Part shown: in pieces, positions 1-8,190 of the stretch
Numbering within the stretch: the first letter of the stretch is position 1
Layout of the letters: the number at the start of each line of letters is the position of its first letter
Assembly: GCA_040387835.1 (NCBI GenBank)
Contig: JAZKCZ010000001.1
Location: 1-64,000 of the forward strand
DNA length: 64,000 nucleotides
From: Myxococcota bacterium
GTDB lineage: Bacteria; Myxococcota; UBA727; JABDBI01
Reading direction: 5' to 3'
Position numbers and translations under genes: made by a program
The notes under the pieces: model-generated
Databases searched by the model: none
What the model was told of the DNA's origin: nothing
The model's input: the letters and a program-made list of their open reading frames with translations, nothing else

Positions 1-158
1 CTTTGCCAGAAGGCTCAGAAATGGTGATGCCAGGTGATAACGTCACCATCGTTGTGGATTTGATTACCCCGATCGCGATGGACAAAGAACTACGCTTTGC
101 TATCCGTGAAGGTGGTCATACAGTGGGCGCCGGTGTGGTGTCTGAAATCCTAGAATAG
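1..158 (+). CDS. tuf: Elongation factor Tu, C-terminal end (partial)
   Basis: The gene enters from the left edge and only about 51 residues are visible. They are the end of EF-Tu domain 3, with the family-typical stretches [23 protein letters not shown] and TVGAGVV, and a stop at 156-158. EF-Tu is the GTPase that delivers aminoacyl-tRNA to the ribosome. A tRNA-Trp gene follows within 100 bases, the classical tufB-trpT order, so the two may share a transcript. The usual next genes, secE-nusG, are absent and mevalonate genes lie there instead. Identity is certain; whether this is the only tuf copy cannot be told. Confidence 0.97.
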   Translation, partial: LPEGSEMVMPGDNVTIVVDLITPIAMDKELRFAIREGGHTVGAGVVSEILE

Positions 159-165
159 TTTCTTG

Positions 166-240
166 GCTGTCATCCCGCACTTAATGCGGGATCCAGCCTC
201 GTGCAAAACTGGATCCCGGGTCTACGCCCGGGATGACAGC
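166..240. repeat. Inverted pair of GGATCC-type palindromic repeats
   Basis: Two copies of a roughly 30-base unit face each other: one reads CTGTCATCCCGC...GCGGGATCCAG, the other CTGGATCCCGGG...CCCGGGATGACAG. Each arm is itself a hairpin and the whole element can fold on itself. The same unit recurs at 37631-37700 in the opposite arrangement. From memory, similar TGTCATCCC...GGGATCCAG palindromes are abundant in Wolbachia and other Proteobacteria. It lies between tuf and tRNA-Trp and could act as a processing or attenuation hairpin. Confidence 0.85.
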
Positions 241-248
241 GAGGTTTT

Positions 249-324
249 AGGTCGCTAGCTCAATTGGTAGAGTATCGGTTTCCAAAACCGATGGTTAGGG
301 GTTCAAGTCCCTTGCGGCCTGCCA
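249..324 (+). tRNA. trpT: tRNA-Trp (anticodon CCA)
   Basis: A full cloverleaf can be drawn. The acceptor stem AGGTCGC pairs with GCGGCCT. The anticodon arm is TCGGT/ACCGA, with a 7-base loop holding CCA at 282-284. The T arm contains GTTCAAGTCC. The discriminator is G321 and the CCA end is encoded at 322-324. Its place just after tuf matches the common tufB-trpT arrangement. Confidence 0.95.
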
Positions 325-343
325 AATATAGAAAGTCTTTTTT

Positions 344-366
344 AAAGCCCTCTGAGGGCTTTTTTT
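344..366 (+). terminator. Rho-independent terminator after tuf/tRNA-Trp
   Basis: An 8-bp stem (AAAGCCCT with AGGGCTTT) closes a 3-base loop (CTG) and runs straight into a T-rich tract. It would end the tuf-tRNA transcript just before the mvaA promoter. Confidence 0.9.
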
Positions 367-369
367 ATT

Positions 370-398
370 TTGCTATCGAAGGACAGTGCCGGTATTGT
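370..398 (+). promoter_or_regulatory. Putative leaderless promoter of mvaA
   Basis: TTGCTA (370-375), a 17-base spacer and TATTGT (393-398) resemble a sigma-70 promoter. The -10 ends 7 bases before the ATG at 406, so transcription should start at or one base from the start codon. No Shine-Dalgarno sequence lies at a usual distance from that ATG. Confidence 0.5.
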
Positions 399-405
399 GA
401 GCCGC

Positions 406-1533
406 ATGCCAGATTTTTCAGGTTTCTACGCCCTGCCTATTGCTGAGCGCCAAGCTCGCCTAGATGTCTCCTTTACCGGCGGGCTTGAGTTTGAAACCGC
501 TGATCAGATGATCGAAAACGCCATTGGTACCTTTTCGCTTCCTCTAGGCATCGCTTGCCATTTTGTGATCGAGGGAGAGCCTCTCTGGATCCCGATGGCT
601 ATCGAGGAACCATCGGTGATTGCTGCCGCCAGTCGTATGGCCAAATTAGCCTCTTTTAGAGGCGGCTTTAAAATTGCTGTTGATGAACCCATCATGATGG
701 GCCAAATTCAATTGCTGAACGCATCGGATTGGGACCATGTGGCCCAAGTTCTAATAGAACATCAAGAACGCTTAATCGAACTGGGAAATCAGCACTGCCC
801 AGGTCTTAAGACCCGGGGCGGCGGTTGTCGCAAAATCGGCCTAAAAAATCTCAACTCCCGCATGGCCGTTGTCGAAATCTCCATCGACTGTCGTGATGCT
901 ATGGGCGCAAATTTGATCAACACAGTGCTTGAAGCCTTGGCTCCTGAAATAGAGCTGCTGACTGGCGCGCAAGTCGGATTTAAAATCCTGTCAAACCTAT
1001 CTGACCAAAGATTAGCCAGAGCGTCTTGCGAAATTGGCTATCAAGCCCTCGCGGATGACAAAACCCACGACCAGGGTCGCAAAGTCGCTCAGCGCATGAT
1101 TGATGGTTATGAATTTGCTAAACTCGATCCTTACCGTGCCTGTACCCACAACAAGGGCGTCATGAATGGCATCGGCGCCGTGGTGATAGCCACAGGTAAT
1201 GATTGGCGTGCGGTGGAGGCTGGCGCTCACGCTTATGCCGGTACACGTCCGGGCGGCTACGGGCCGCTCACTCATTACGAAATGCGGGAAGACTATTTGT
1301 TTGCCAGCATTGAACTCCCCATGGCATTGGGCGTTGTCGGTGGCGTTACCAATGTCCATCCTACCGTAAAAAGTTGTTTACAGTTGTTGGGAAATTTCGG
1401 CAAAAGTGCTAAGGCCCTAGCAGGCGTCGTAGCTGCGGTGGGTTTAGCCCAAAACATGGCTGCTATGCGAGCCTTAGCAGCTGAAGGAATTCAAAAGGGC
1501 CATATGGCTCTGCATAATAGAAAGCAACTTTGA
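406..1533 (+). CDS. mvaA: Hydroxymethylglutaryl-CoA reductase, degradative/class II type
   Basis: This enzyme reduces HMG-CoA to mevalonate, the committed step of the mevalonate route to isoprenoids; some class II enzymes run in reverse. About 375 residues, soluble and without the membrane domain of eukaryotic enzymes. Visible family stretches are FYALPIAERQ near the N-terminus, DCRDAMGANLINTVLE, THNKGVMNGI and the C-terminal HMALHNR, which supplies the catalytic histidine. I chose ATG 406 because a promoter-like -10 box sits 7 bases upstream and the product begins MPDFSGFY, close to the class II start; in-frame TTG 370 and GTG 397 are alternatives. The stop overlaps the mevalonate kinase start, so the two are co-transcribed. 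Confidence 0.93.
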   Translation: MPDFSGFYALPIAERQARLDVSFTGGLEFETADQMIENAIGTFSLPLGIACHFVIEGEPLWIPMAIEEPSVIAAASRMAKLASFRGGFKIAVDEPIMMGQIQLLNASDWDHVAQVLIEHQERLIELGNQHCPGLKTRGGGCRKIGLKNLNSRMAVVEISIDCRDAMGANLINTVLEALAPEIELLTGAQVGFKILSNLSDQRLARASCEIGYQALADDKTHDQGRKVAQRMIDGYEFAKLDPYRACTHNKGVMNGIGAVVIATGNDWRAVEAGAHAYAGTRPGGYGPLTHYEMREDYLFASIELPMALGVVGGVTNVHPTVKSCLQLLGNFGKSAKALAGVVAAVGLAQNMAAMRALAAEGIQKGHMALHNRKQL

Positions 1534-2348
1534 TGGCAAATGCGTTCGGAAAAATCATCCTCGCTGGGGAGCATGCGGTCGTCTATGGTTATCCAGCCAT
1601 TGCGCAGACGATCAATAAAGAAGTTTCCGTCAGAGCAAGCCAGAGCTTCGGCAAAAAAGCGACGTTCCATTTTTTACAACCCGCATTGAGCTCAGGTGGT
1701 GAAATTTTTGACCAAGTGCTGGCGCGTTTGACGGTTTTGTTGGGCGATCGGGTGCAAAAGCTGTCTTTCGATATTGAAAGCAATGTGCCAGGTGGCTGCG
1801 GCCTTGGCTCGTCGGCTGCTTTATCGGTTGCGTTGATACGGTCTGTTTTAGATTTTTACGAAGAAACGAGAACTTCGGGGGAAGTCGCTGCAATGGCGAT
1901 GGACCTCGAAAAGATTTTTCACGGCAACCCCTCTGGCGTCGATCATACGACCATTGCCCATGAAGGCCTTATTTGGTTTCAAAAGGGCAAACTAGAGCCT
2001 GTGCTAAGTGCGAAGCCGTTGAAATTTGAAATCCTCATGGGCAGCCCACATCGAGGGACTTTGAAAGCGGTCCAATCCGTCCGAGATTTCTATGAAGCGG
2101 AACCAATGCGTGTTCGAAGCATTTTTGAAGAAATCGAAGCCCTTACCTACGCGATGCGCAAGGCAATCAAGATCGGCGATTTAAAGCAAGTTGGTTTGCT
2201 TATGAATCAAAACCACGCACTGCTTAAATCTTTAGGCGTTTCGACGCCCGAATTGGACGCACTTTGTGAGCAAGCACGCCAAAAGGGCGCCCTTGGCGCC
2301 AAACTTACCGGCGCTGGCGGCGGCGGCTGTGTGATTGCTTTAGTTTAA
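1533..2348 (+). CDS. mvk: Mevalonate kinase
   Basis: This GHMP-family kinase phosphorylates mevalonate with ATP, the step after HMG-CoA reductase. The start ATG (1533-1535) overlaps the mvaA stop in a TGATG junction. Family motifs are clear: GKIILAGEHAVVYG at the N-terminus, the ATP-binding loop VPGGCGLGSSAA near residue 87, NPSGVDHTT with the catalytic aspartate, and the C-terminal GAKLTGAGGGGC. At 271 residues it is on the short side for the family. The later mevalonate genes (phosphomevalonate kinase, diphosphomevalonate decarboxylase) are not in the window. The 3' end overlaps the convergent next gene by 4 bases. Confidence 0.93.
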   Translation: MANAFGKIILAGEHAVVYGYPAIAQTINKEVSVRASQSFGKKATFHFLQPALSSGGEIFDQVLARLTVLLGDRVQKLSFDIESNVPGGCGLGSSAALSVALIRSVLDFYEETRTSGEVAAMAMDLEKIFHGNPSGVDHTTIAHEGLIWFQKGKLEPVLSAKPLKFEILMGSPHRGTLKAVQSVRDFYEAEPMRVRSIFEEIEALTYAMRKAIKIGDLKQVGLLMNQNHALLKSLGVSTPELDALCEQARQKGALGAKLTGAGGGGCVIALV

Positions 2349-2665
2349 CGAGCGAATTTGCTTAATACGTGGTTTTTAATTTCCTGAGGTAAGTCAATTT
2401 CCTGCAACATTGTCGTTAATAACCTTGTTGATACGATTTGCTGTCGCAGACGTTCGGGGTTTGTAGAGCCAACGGCAATCTGGATCTGATTGTTGGGGAA
2501 ACGAGTTGCTCGAAACATAGAGATGGGGCCCTCTCCATCAAATTCGTACCAGGTCATATCTTGATCAACTTCTCTCAGCCTCCAACCGACTGGGGCGGAG
2601 GGGTCAATCACAGCCAATATGCTTTGTCCGAAAATTAGCAGAGCAATCAGACTTAAGAATTTCAT
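2345..2665 (-). CDS. Small secreted protein of unknown function
   Basis: This 106-residue product begins with a signal peptide (MKFLSLIALLIFGQSILA, cleavage expected after the alanine), so it is exported to the periplasm or beyond. The mature part is about 88 residues with no cysteine and no family I recognise. It contains a WYEF segment and a C-terminal half rich in charged helix formers. A GGGAG ribosome-binding site lies 8 bases before the ATG. It is convergent with mvk and shares 4 bases with its end. The gap upstream to pdxH is about 54 bases, so the two may be co-transcribed. Confidence 0.75.
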   Translation of the reverse strand: MKFLSLIALLIFGQSILAVIDPSAPVGWRLREVDQDMTWYEFDGEGPISMFRATRFPNNQIQIAVGSTNPERLRQQIVSTRLLTTMLQEIDLPQEIKNHVLSKFAR

Positions 2666-2719
2666 TGTTTAATCTCCCAAACAACTTGTAACCTAGTTAG
2701 GCGGGTTATTATTCCGATA

Positions 2720-3292
2720 TTAGGGAGATAGAATCTGTGTTTGCCACCTGGTGCCTTGACGTGTGTATTTGATGACGTCCGAGAGCTCATCGCTGCGATA
2801 TCTATAAAAGACGCATTTTGAGGGTATGAATCTGAATCCAAGGTAGTGTTCGCTGTAAGGAACATCGCTTGTTTGAAATTTTGCTTCTAAAGCTGCGCGC
2901 GCTTTTTCGAGAGTTAGTTTTGTTTTTATTGGCTGACCTGAAGTCGGTGCGTAAGCGAGGAACCTCAACTGTGCCCACTTAGGATAGCTTTGCCAATAAG
3001 AGACATTTTCTTCCTGCGACAACGGTTGAATATGTCCGCTTAAAACAGCTTGGCGCATGCTTAACCCTAGCCAGAATGTCATAGAGGCCTGTGGATTGGA
3101 TTTCATGTCTTGAACTTTCTGCGTACCGCTTTGCGTGAAAAATAATATGCCTTCGTCATCGGTGATGTTTCTGAGGGCCACTACACGACTATGCGGTTCA
3201 TTTTCATAGGCAGTGGCTAAAACAGCATGCATCGGGTTTGGGGCACCCATATCTTTTTCTTGCTCTAACCATTGTTGTAACGTCTCGTACAT
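2720..3292 (-). CDS. pdxH: Pyridoxamine/pyridoxine 5'-phosphate oxidase family protein
   Basis: PdxH is an FMN enzyme that oxidises PNP or PMP to pyridoxal 5'-phosphate, the last step of the DXP-dependent vitamin B6 route. The fold and spacing match: an N-terminal AVLATA strand, RVVALRN and LFFTQSGTQKVQD phosphate-binding region, SGHIQPLS, and the C-terminal dimerisation region ending RYRSDELSD...WQTQILSP, compared with RLAP at the end of the E. coli enzyme. I place the start at ATG 3292 (MYETLQQW, 190 residues), because a -10-like TATAAC lies 7 bases upstream and the length then fits the family. GTG 3355 would add 21 unlikely residues. pdxA also occurs in this window (18215-19048). Confidence 0.85.
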   Translation of the reverse strand: MYETLQQWLEQEKDMGAPNPMHAVLATAYENEPHSRVVALRNITDDEGILFFTQSGTQKVQDMKSNPQASMTFWLGLSMRQAVLSGHIQPLSQEENVSYWQSYPKWAQLRFLAYAPTSGQPIKTKLTLEKARAALEAKFQTSDVPYSEHYLGFRFIPSKCVFYRYRSDELSDVIKYTRQGTRWQTQILSP

Positions 3293-3299
3293 TTCATAC

Positions 3300-3328
3300 G
3301 TTATATGTCGCCCCTTCAGGGCTGGGAA
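3300..3328 (-). promoter_or_regulatory. Putative leaderless promoter of pdxH
   Basis: On the minus strand, TTCCCA (3328-3323), a 17-base spacer and TATAAC (3305-3300) end 7 bases before the ATG at 3292. The -35 matches the consensus at 4 of 6 positions and the -10 at 5 of 6. Confidence 0.4.
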
Positions 3329-3387
3329 TGGAGGAGGGCGCGATGACCCAGGCACCTCTCATCGTCGTTGGCAGAATTAGCACCAGG

Positions 3388-3415
3388 ATGACAACGTAAA
3401 CGAATATGTTATATC
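3388..3415 (+). promoter_or_regulatory. Putative leaderless promoter of nnrD
   Basis: ATGACA (3388-3393), a 16-base spacer and TATATC (3410-3415) are followed by exactly 6 bases and then ATG 3422. This places +1 on the A of the start codon. No Shine-Dalgarno sequence is visible. Confidence 0.45.
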
Positions 3416-3421
3416 ATCGTC

Positions 3422-4219
3422 ATGTTAAAATCTATTGCTTCAAATGTCCATAAAGGTAGTTTTCCGCACGTTGCTATTTTCGAAGGCAGTATTGAAAAGC
3501 GGGGCGCGTCTCGGATGGCGGCTTATGCTGCACTTAGAGCAGGGGCGGGGCTTGTGACGCTTCTGGTTGCGGATCCTTTACATAACGTGCCGGGTGATAT
3601 GCCTGAGTTCATGAAACGGACGGCGTTTGACACGGATTTGACGGGATTTTCTATCGTGGTCATGGGTCCTGGGTTGGCGAGCCGGGACAAGATGGTTTTG
3701 GCTTCTACGATTTTCAAAGCAGCGCTTCACCAGAACGTGCCTATGATTTTGGATGCAGGTGCACTGGAGTTGCTATCCGAGCTGACGGCTGATGATAAAA
3801 GCGACTCTATTATTATTGCCACGCCGCATCCTGGCGAGGCGGGTAGGTTGCTGGGCGTTTCTGCAGAAGTGATTCAGCAGGACCGTGTGGGTGCACTGAA
3901 TAGGCTTTTGGAAATATCGAATCGCTTACCAGTAAAAGTAATTTGGGTGTTAAAAGGGGCCAACACGATGGTCGCGGATGGTGACCGCAGACATATCTGT
4001 GAAGGCGATTGCCCTGCTCTAGCTGTCGGAGGCAGTGGCGATGTTCTGGGCGGCGCCATCGCGGGTCTGTGGGGTCGAGCCGATGACGCTTTTGACTGCG
4101 CGCGCATTGGGGTAGTAGCCCATTTTGCAGCAGGGCGCATGCTAAGCGCTAAAAGTCCGCGAGGACATTTTGCCAGCGAGATCGCTGATCAATTACCCGT
4201 CGCGCTCATGCAAGGCTAA
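3422..4219 (+). CDS. nnrD: ADP-dependent NAD(P)H-hydrate dehydratase (stand-alone)
   Basis: The product matches the ribokinase-like YjeF C-terminal family, which uses ADP or ATP to turn damaged NAD(P)H hydrates back to NAD(P)H. Visible motifs are GASRMAAYAALRAGAGLVTL near the N-terminus, VVMGPGL, DAGAL, TPHPGEAGRLLG, VLKGANTMV, the anion-hole/catalytic GGSGDVLGG, and RGHFASEIAD at the end. At 265 residues it holds only the dehydratase; the epimerase half fused to it in many bacteria is missing here and may be encoded elsewhere. It is divergent from pdxH and overlaps the convergent PEBP gene by 4 bases. Confidence 0.9.
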   Translation: MLKSIASNVHKGSFPHVAIFEGSIEKRGASRMAAYAALRAGAGLVTLLVADPLHNVPGDMPEFMKRTAFDTDLTGFSIVVMGPGLASRDKMVLASTIFKAALHQNVPMILDAGALELLSELTADDKSDSIIIATPHPGEAGRLLGVSAEVIQQDRVGALNRLLEISNRLPVKVIWVLKGANTMVADGDRRHICEGDCPALAVGGSGDVLGGAIAGLWGRADDAFDCARIGVVAHFAAGRMLSAKSPRGHFASEIADQLPVALMQG

Positions 4220-4713
4220 AGTGCTTTCTTTTTTTCGTACATCCCGATGAGTTGAGCTTCTTCAAGAATATGACCTTTCATAGCCTTTTCGAGCGCCGCT
4301 TTGCCAGCAGTATCTTTTAAGTTAATCTTCTTATCCAGCGCATAGATCTTGAAAAAATAGCGATGTTTACCGCTGGGTGGGCATGGGCCGATGTAGCCTT
4401 TTTTGTCCCCGCTATTTCTGCCTTGACGGGCAGTAAATAATTCGGCTGAGGATTTTGAGCTGCTTTTAATGTTCCAAACTACCCAATGCGCAAAAGTACC
4501 GGAAGTTGCATCTGGATCGTCCATAATCAGTGCCAACGATTTGGCTTTTGCCGGCGCATTGTGCCACTCCAGCGCGGGCATCATATTGACACCGTCGCAG
4601 GTATATTCCTGTGGGATATCGCCACCATCTACAAAGACTGAGCTGGTGATTTTTAGCTTTTCTTTTGCGAAGAGCACCGATGACAAGCTGAGAAGAAGAA
4701 TGATTTTCAACAT
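4216..4713 (-). CDS. Exported YbhB/YbcL (PEBP, Raf-kinase-inhibitor-like) protein
   Basis: This phosphatidylethanolamine-binding-protein family member has about 165 residues. A signal peptide (MLKIILLLSLSSVLFA) precedes the mature start KEKLKITSS, so I chose ATG 4713 over the longer frame beginning at 4749. Family motifs are PQEYTCDGVNMMPALEW, MDDPDA, FAHWVVWNI and GPCPPSGKHRYFFKIYALD; the DPDA and GPCPPSGKHRY stretches form the anion-binding pocket. Bacterial members have no settled function. It is convergent with nnrD, with overlapping stops. Confidence 0.87.
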   Translation of the reverse strand: MLKIILLLSLSSVLFAKEKLKITSSVFVDGGDIPQEYTCDGVNMMPALEWHNAPAKAKSLALIMDDPDATSGTFAHWVVWNIKSSSKSSAELFTARQGRNSGDKKGYIGPCPPSGKHRYFFKIYALDKKINLKDTAGKAALEKAMKGHILEEAQLIGMYEKKKAL

Positions 4714-4759
4714 GCTTGCAGGATAACATAAATTCGGCAAAAATCGCATCTCGCGGTTT

Positions 4760-6955
4760 TTATAGCTCGGGGCCTGAAGAATCCTTTATTGGCTCGCACA
4801 AAGTAAAGGTTAGTCCCACTTTTCTTGGCAATCTATAATCAAATAGCGGCTTAAATACCTCTACGACCGACCTATAATCTTTTTTGCAGCCATTTACGGA
4901 CACATATGAATTGCGATTTTCCAGAACATATTTTTGTAGTTGGAGGAAAGTAAAGTCCCCAGTCGGATTGCTCGAATTTATTTCGGCATATTTACGGGCA
5001 GCACCGCATGTAGAAGCCCAAGCCAACCCCTTAATTTCATTTAATACACCAATAGCTGTCGCAGTTGCCACGGCCTCTAACTCACTCCACAGCCTGGTTA
5101 GTTGGCGCTTGAGCAACCAATCCAAAGCTATTTTAAGACAACTCCCACCCGCTGCCAAACATGCTGCTTGGTAATAGGTAGTGCAAAGCCAAGACGTGAG
5201 TCCCGGTTGCTCAAAGGTCGGCTCTTGATTGATCCCATCAGGTAAAGGTTGTTTACCGAGAACCGCAAAATCTGCCAGATTTTGACGCTCGTTTGTTCTT
5301 TGATCCAGCATGTGAGGGAACCTGTTATTGAGTTCTTTGAAACTGAATGCATTCGCAGTTAAGGCTGCAACGTGCAGAGGTGTATAGTTCCATTTTTCGG
5401 TGGAATTAAACCTAAAAAGCTTGAGCGCTTTTTGCACCGCTTCATCGTTGTCGTTTGAGATGGCATCGACGAGTATTTTAGCAAGACCGATCTGCTCTTG
5501 CCTAGGATAGTTTTCCTTTTGAAGCCAACGATCGAAAAATTCAATAAAGGTATGATTTACCTCAAAGTTTGGGATTTCAAGATCATTTGTACGCGGCACA
5601 CTGGTGCTATCAGGGGAATTTTTCACCAAGGTGAGGTACCCCGAATTAAATAGTAAAGGCCATATGGCGTCAGGTTTATCCAATTGATCGTCTGCAGTTA
5701 ACTCTTTATTAATCACTTTGGTAATCAATTTACCCGAGCGCAGCCTCTCCAGGTCCTCCTGTATTCGATCATCAATCATTAGGCGATCTACAAAAGATGT
5801 CTGGTCGGTGCTTGTGGCGACCCAATAGGGGTCGAGTTTTCGTGTGCTGACATACTTGATTACCGACCAAGGGTTATATATCGTTTCTCCTCCAATCAAA
5901 TAACCGTTGTACCAAGATTTAACGTCCTGCAACTCTGTGTCAGAGACAAAAGGTTTTAATAAATCTGTTACTTCTGTTTCAGTAAAACCATAATATTTAG
6001 ATAAAGTGCTTGTTAGAAGATTGTCCTCCTCAAAGTTATTGAGGCCAGAAAACATGTTGGATTTCGCTATTCGTAAAATACCAGTAACGACAGCTTTCTC
6101 TAGGTGCTCATTATCCTTCAGCGCTGGGCTCAGCATGCTGCGCATAAATGCTATGGCTTCCTTAAAGAGTTGGTCGCCTATGAGATCATTCAAAAGGGCG
6201 TCATATTCATCAATCAAAACGTAAACTTTTTTATCATGGTGTCTATGTAGGTACTCGATGAGCACTTGTAGAGAGGCGGACAGGTCAACGGCTTTGAGCC
6301 ATTCTTGATCGATATCTGCTTGGGAAAATCGGAAATAGGAGTCCAATAGGCCTGAAAAAACTTTGCGGCTCTCTTCATCTAACCGTTGGCTTTCTTTTAG
6401 ATAGGCGTGGTTTTTATAAAGATTATAAATCTCCCTACCTACTTTCATTTTCATTTCTGTCAGAGTTTTCCCTTTTCCGTCTTTGAACGACAGGTATACG
6501 ATGGGATATTTTCCTTGAAAATGGTCCATGATGCTGACTTCATGATCCTTAACGCGTGTCGTCGCCTTGAAGATATTTAAATCTTTAAAGAGTTCTCGAT
6601 TCAGATTTTCGTCTAAGCTGTTGCCTTTAGCATCTACAGTAACGCCAAAAAAATACCTCAACATGCTCAGATTTAATGTCTTTCCCCATCGCCTCGGCCG
6701 CGTGATTAAAATGGCTGTTGCTGGGTTTTCTATAATAGCTTTGATTAATAAAGTTTTGTCGACAAATTTTCGATCGCTATCCACGACACTTTTAAAGTCT
6801 GCTTGGCCGATCGGTAGCCGGGTAGAGCGCATCGATGTCTGAGCGTCGACGTTTGCTTGCGTGAATACCCAAATTAAAAGGGCTAGCCATGGCGTTCTAG
6901 TGGAAACTATCCTATTTATTAATATCATTAGCAACGAAACTATCCCGTTGACCAT
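4760..6955 (-). CDS. Exported AAA-ATPase-like protein with ankyrin-like and Cys-containing C-terminal region
   Basis: This 731-residue protein carries the AAA-ATPase-like domain (PF09820 type). LPIGQADFKSVV precedes the Walker A variant TRPRRWGKT (residues 85-93), with Walker B YVLIDEYDALL near 250 and WYNGY near 345. These ATPases are normally cytosolic and usually end in a PD-(D/E)XK nuclease-like domain. I see no such domain here. Instead there is a short ankyrin-like segment (TPLHVAALTANAF, about 560-600) and a tail with several cysteines. The N-terminus looks like an export signal: basic residues, then PWLALLIWVF, with possible cleavage after NVDA. Methionine 10 (6928) is an alternative start. 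Substrate and role are unknown. Confidence 0.75.
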   Translation of the reverse strand: MVNGIVSLLMILINRIVSTRTPWLALLIWVFTQANVDAQTSMRSTRLPIGQADFKSVVDSDRKFVDKTLLIKAIIENPATAILITRPRRWGKTLNLSMLRYFFGVTVDAKGNSLDENLNRELFKDLNIFKATTRVKDHEVSIMDHFQGKYPIVYLSFKDGKGKTLTEMKMKVGREIYNLYKNHAYLKESQRLDEESRKVFSGLLDSYFRFSQADIDQEWLKAVDLSASLQVLIEYLHRHHDKKVYVLIDEYDALLNDLIGDQLFKEAIAFMRSMLSPALKDNEHLEKAVVTGILRIAKSNMFSGLNNFEEDNLLTSTLSKYYGFTETEVTDLLKPFVSDTELQDVKSWYNGYLIGGETIYNPWSVIKYVSTRKLDPYWVATSTDQTSFVDRLMIDDRIQEDLERLRSGKLITKVINKELTADDQLDKPDAIWPLLFNSGYLTLVKNSPDSTSVPRTNDLEIPNFEVNHTFIEFFDRWLQKENYPRQEQIGLAKILVDAISNDNDEAVQKALKLFRFNSTEKWNYTPLHVAALTANAFSFKELNNRFPHMLDQRTNERQNLADFAVLGKQPLPDGINQEPTFEQPGLTSWLCTTYYQAACLAAGGSCLKIALDWLLKRQLTRLWSELEAVATATAIGVLNEIKGLAWASTCGAARKYAEINSSNPTGDFTFLQLQKYVLENRNSYVSVNGCKKDYRSVVEVFKPLFDYRLPRKVGLTFTLCEPIKDSSGPEL

Positions 6956-6972
6956 CTTTTGACAAGGCTACA

Positions 6973-8187
6973 TTAAAATACGTTGCCAATGACAAAATAG
7001 AATCGAGGAGAGTATTGCTCAATAGGACTTGTGCCGACGTCAAATCTTAATACGACTGCTTTGTCCCACATGATGCGAAGGCCGCCGCCGAAACCAAGCG
7101 ATGGCTCGAAGGGTTCTTGATCCAAGGTGCTCCTGTCCCATGCGACCAGACCTAAGTCTGCAAACGAAGCAGCGGCTAAGTCAAAGTCCCATTTCCAGAG
7201 CTTAAAGTTGACGAAGTTATAACGCAGCTCAAATTGCTTGTAAGCTTTCAGACGCCCTGGGAAGTATTGCTCTCTAAGGCCTCTGCCAACATCTTGGCCA
7301 CCGAAAGTATTGTAGTATCGCGTGGTCCCGCCCACTCGAACAATTTCTTGCAAAGGCGCTTTGCCGGCCATCGCGTCGAAAATGATTTGGCTGGCGAGCA
7401 CTAGACGCTTATTTGGAATTAACGGCACATAGCCTCGTAGACTTAAATTAACGCCTAAATAGCTCCAGCTGCTTCCCCAAAAAGGTGAGGCTTCTCGCAT
7501 GGTGGCTTCCAACCAATAGCCAGAAGTGGGCGAAGGCTCAAAATCTCGGTTATCGATCAGGATTCCCGCTTCCAAAACACTGGCAAAGCCACTGCCGTCG
7601 TTTGAACCAAAATCTTTTTCGTATAGGCTGTCTGCATAGGCGCCTTTTTCACTGAAAGTGCCTTGTTGATAGAAACTGCCGCGCCAAGAAGCGATAATCT
7701 CGACCTTGTGAGGCATGGGCCGAAGGCGCCACCTGCCATCGATGGTGCCGAATGCTTCCCAGTACCGTGTGAGATAATAATTGGGATTGGCATTCAAAAC
7801 AGCGCAATTGGCACGCATGCCTTGGCCGCAATAGTTTTCATTCGGCATCACTAAAAGGCCAGCCAGAGAACGAATTCGAAGCGGCATGTCCAAAACATCT
7901 AAATAGTCAAAGCGCAGGCGATGCGATTGCATACCGCTGGTCATGAAATAGATCTGTCCGTCGATTTCATATTTATAGGGACTAATATCGGCTTCTTTTC
8001 GATAAAAAGAACCTACCGCGCCAAAGCCTGTACCAAAGCCGGATGCGTAACCAACGACTGGAATGCCGACATAACCATAATCATTTTTTGGCTCGCCCGG
8101 TTCCGTCTTTGCTGCTCCTGGCATGGTGCCCTCATCTTGAGCGAAAAGAGAGGCGCATAAAAAGAGCAGTAGGACTATTTTTGTCAT
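6973..8187 (-). CDS. Omp85/bacterial surface antigen-type outer-membrane barrel, no POTRA domains
   Basis: This 404-residue protein has a signal peptide (MTKIVLLLFLCASLFA, then QDEG) and a C-terminal beta-barrel ending in phenylalanine (FYFVIGNVF), as outer-membrane proteins do. Alternating strands and the segments LIDNRDFEPSPTSGYWLEA and GGQDVGRGLRE near residue 300 resemble the Omp85 surface-antigen barrel, where the conserved motif reads VRGF or similar. No POTRA domain fits between signal and barrel. It starts 3 bases after the phosphohexomutase stop and is probably co-transcribed with it and with the ATPase gene downstream. Function unknown; a transport or assembly pore is likely. Confidence 0.75.
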   Translation of the reverse strand: MTKIVLLLFLCASLFAQDEGTMPGAAKTEPGEPKNDYGYVGIPVVGYASGFGTGFGAVGSFYRKEADISPYKYEIDGQIYFMTSGMQSHRLRFDYLDVLDMPLRIRSLAGLLVMPNENYCGQGMRANCAVLNANPNYYLTRYWEAFGTIDGRWRLRPMPHKVEIIASWRGSFYQQGTFSEKGAYADSLYEKDFGSNDGSGFASVLEAGILIDNRDFEPSPTSGYWLEATMREASPFWGSSWSYLGVNLSLRGYVPLIPNKRLVLASQIIFDAMAGKAPLQEIVRVGGTTRYYNTFGGQDVGRGLREQYFPGRLKAYKQFELRYNFVNFKLWKWDFDLAAASFADLGLVAWDRSTLDQEPFEPSLGFGGGLRIMWDKAVVLRFDVGTSPIEQYSPRFYFVIGNVF

Positions 8188-8190
8188 GGG

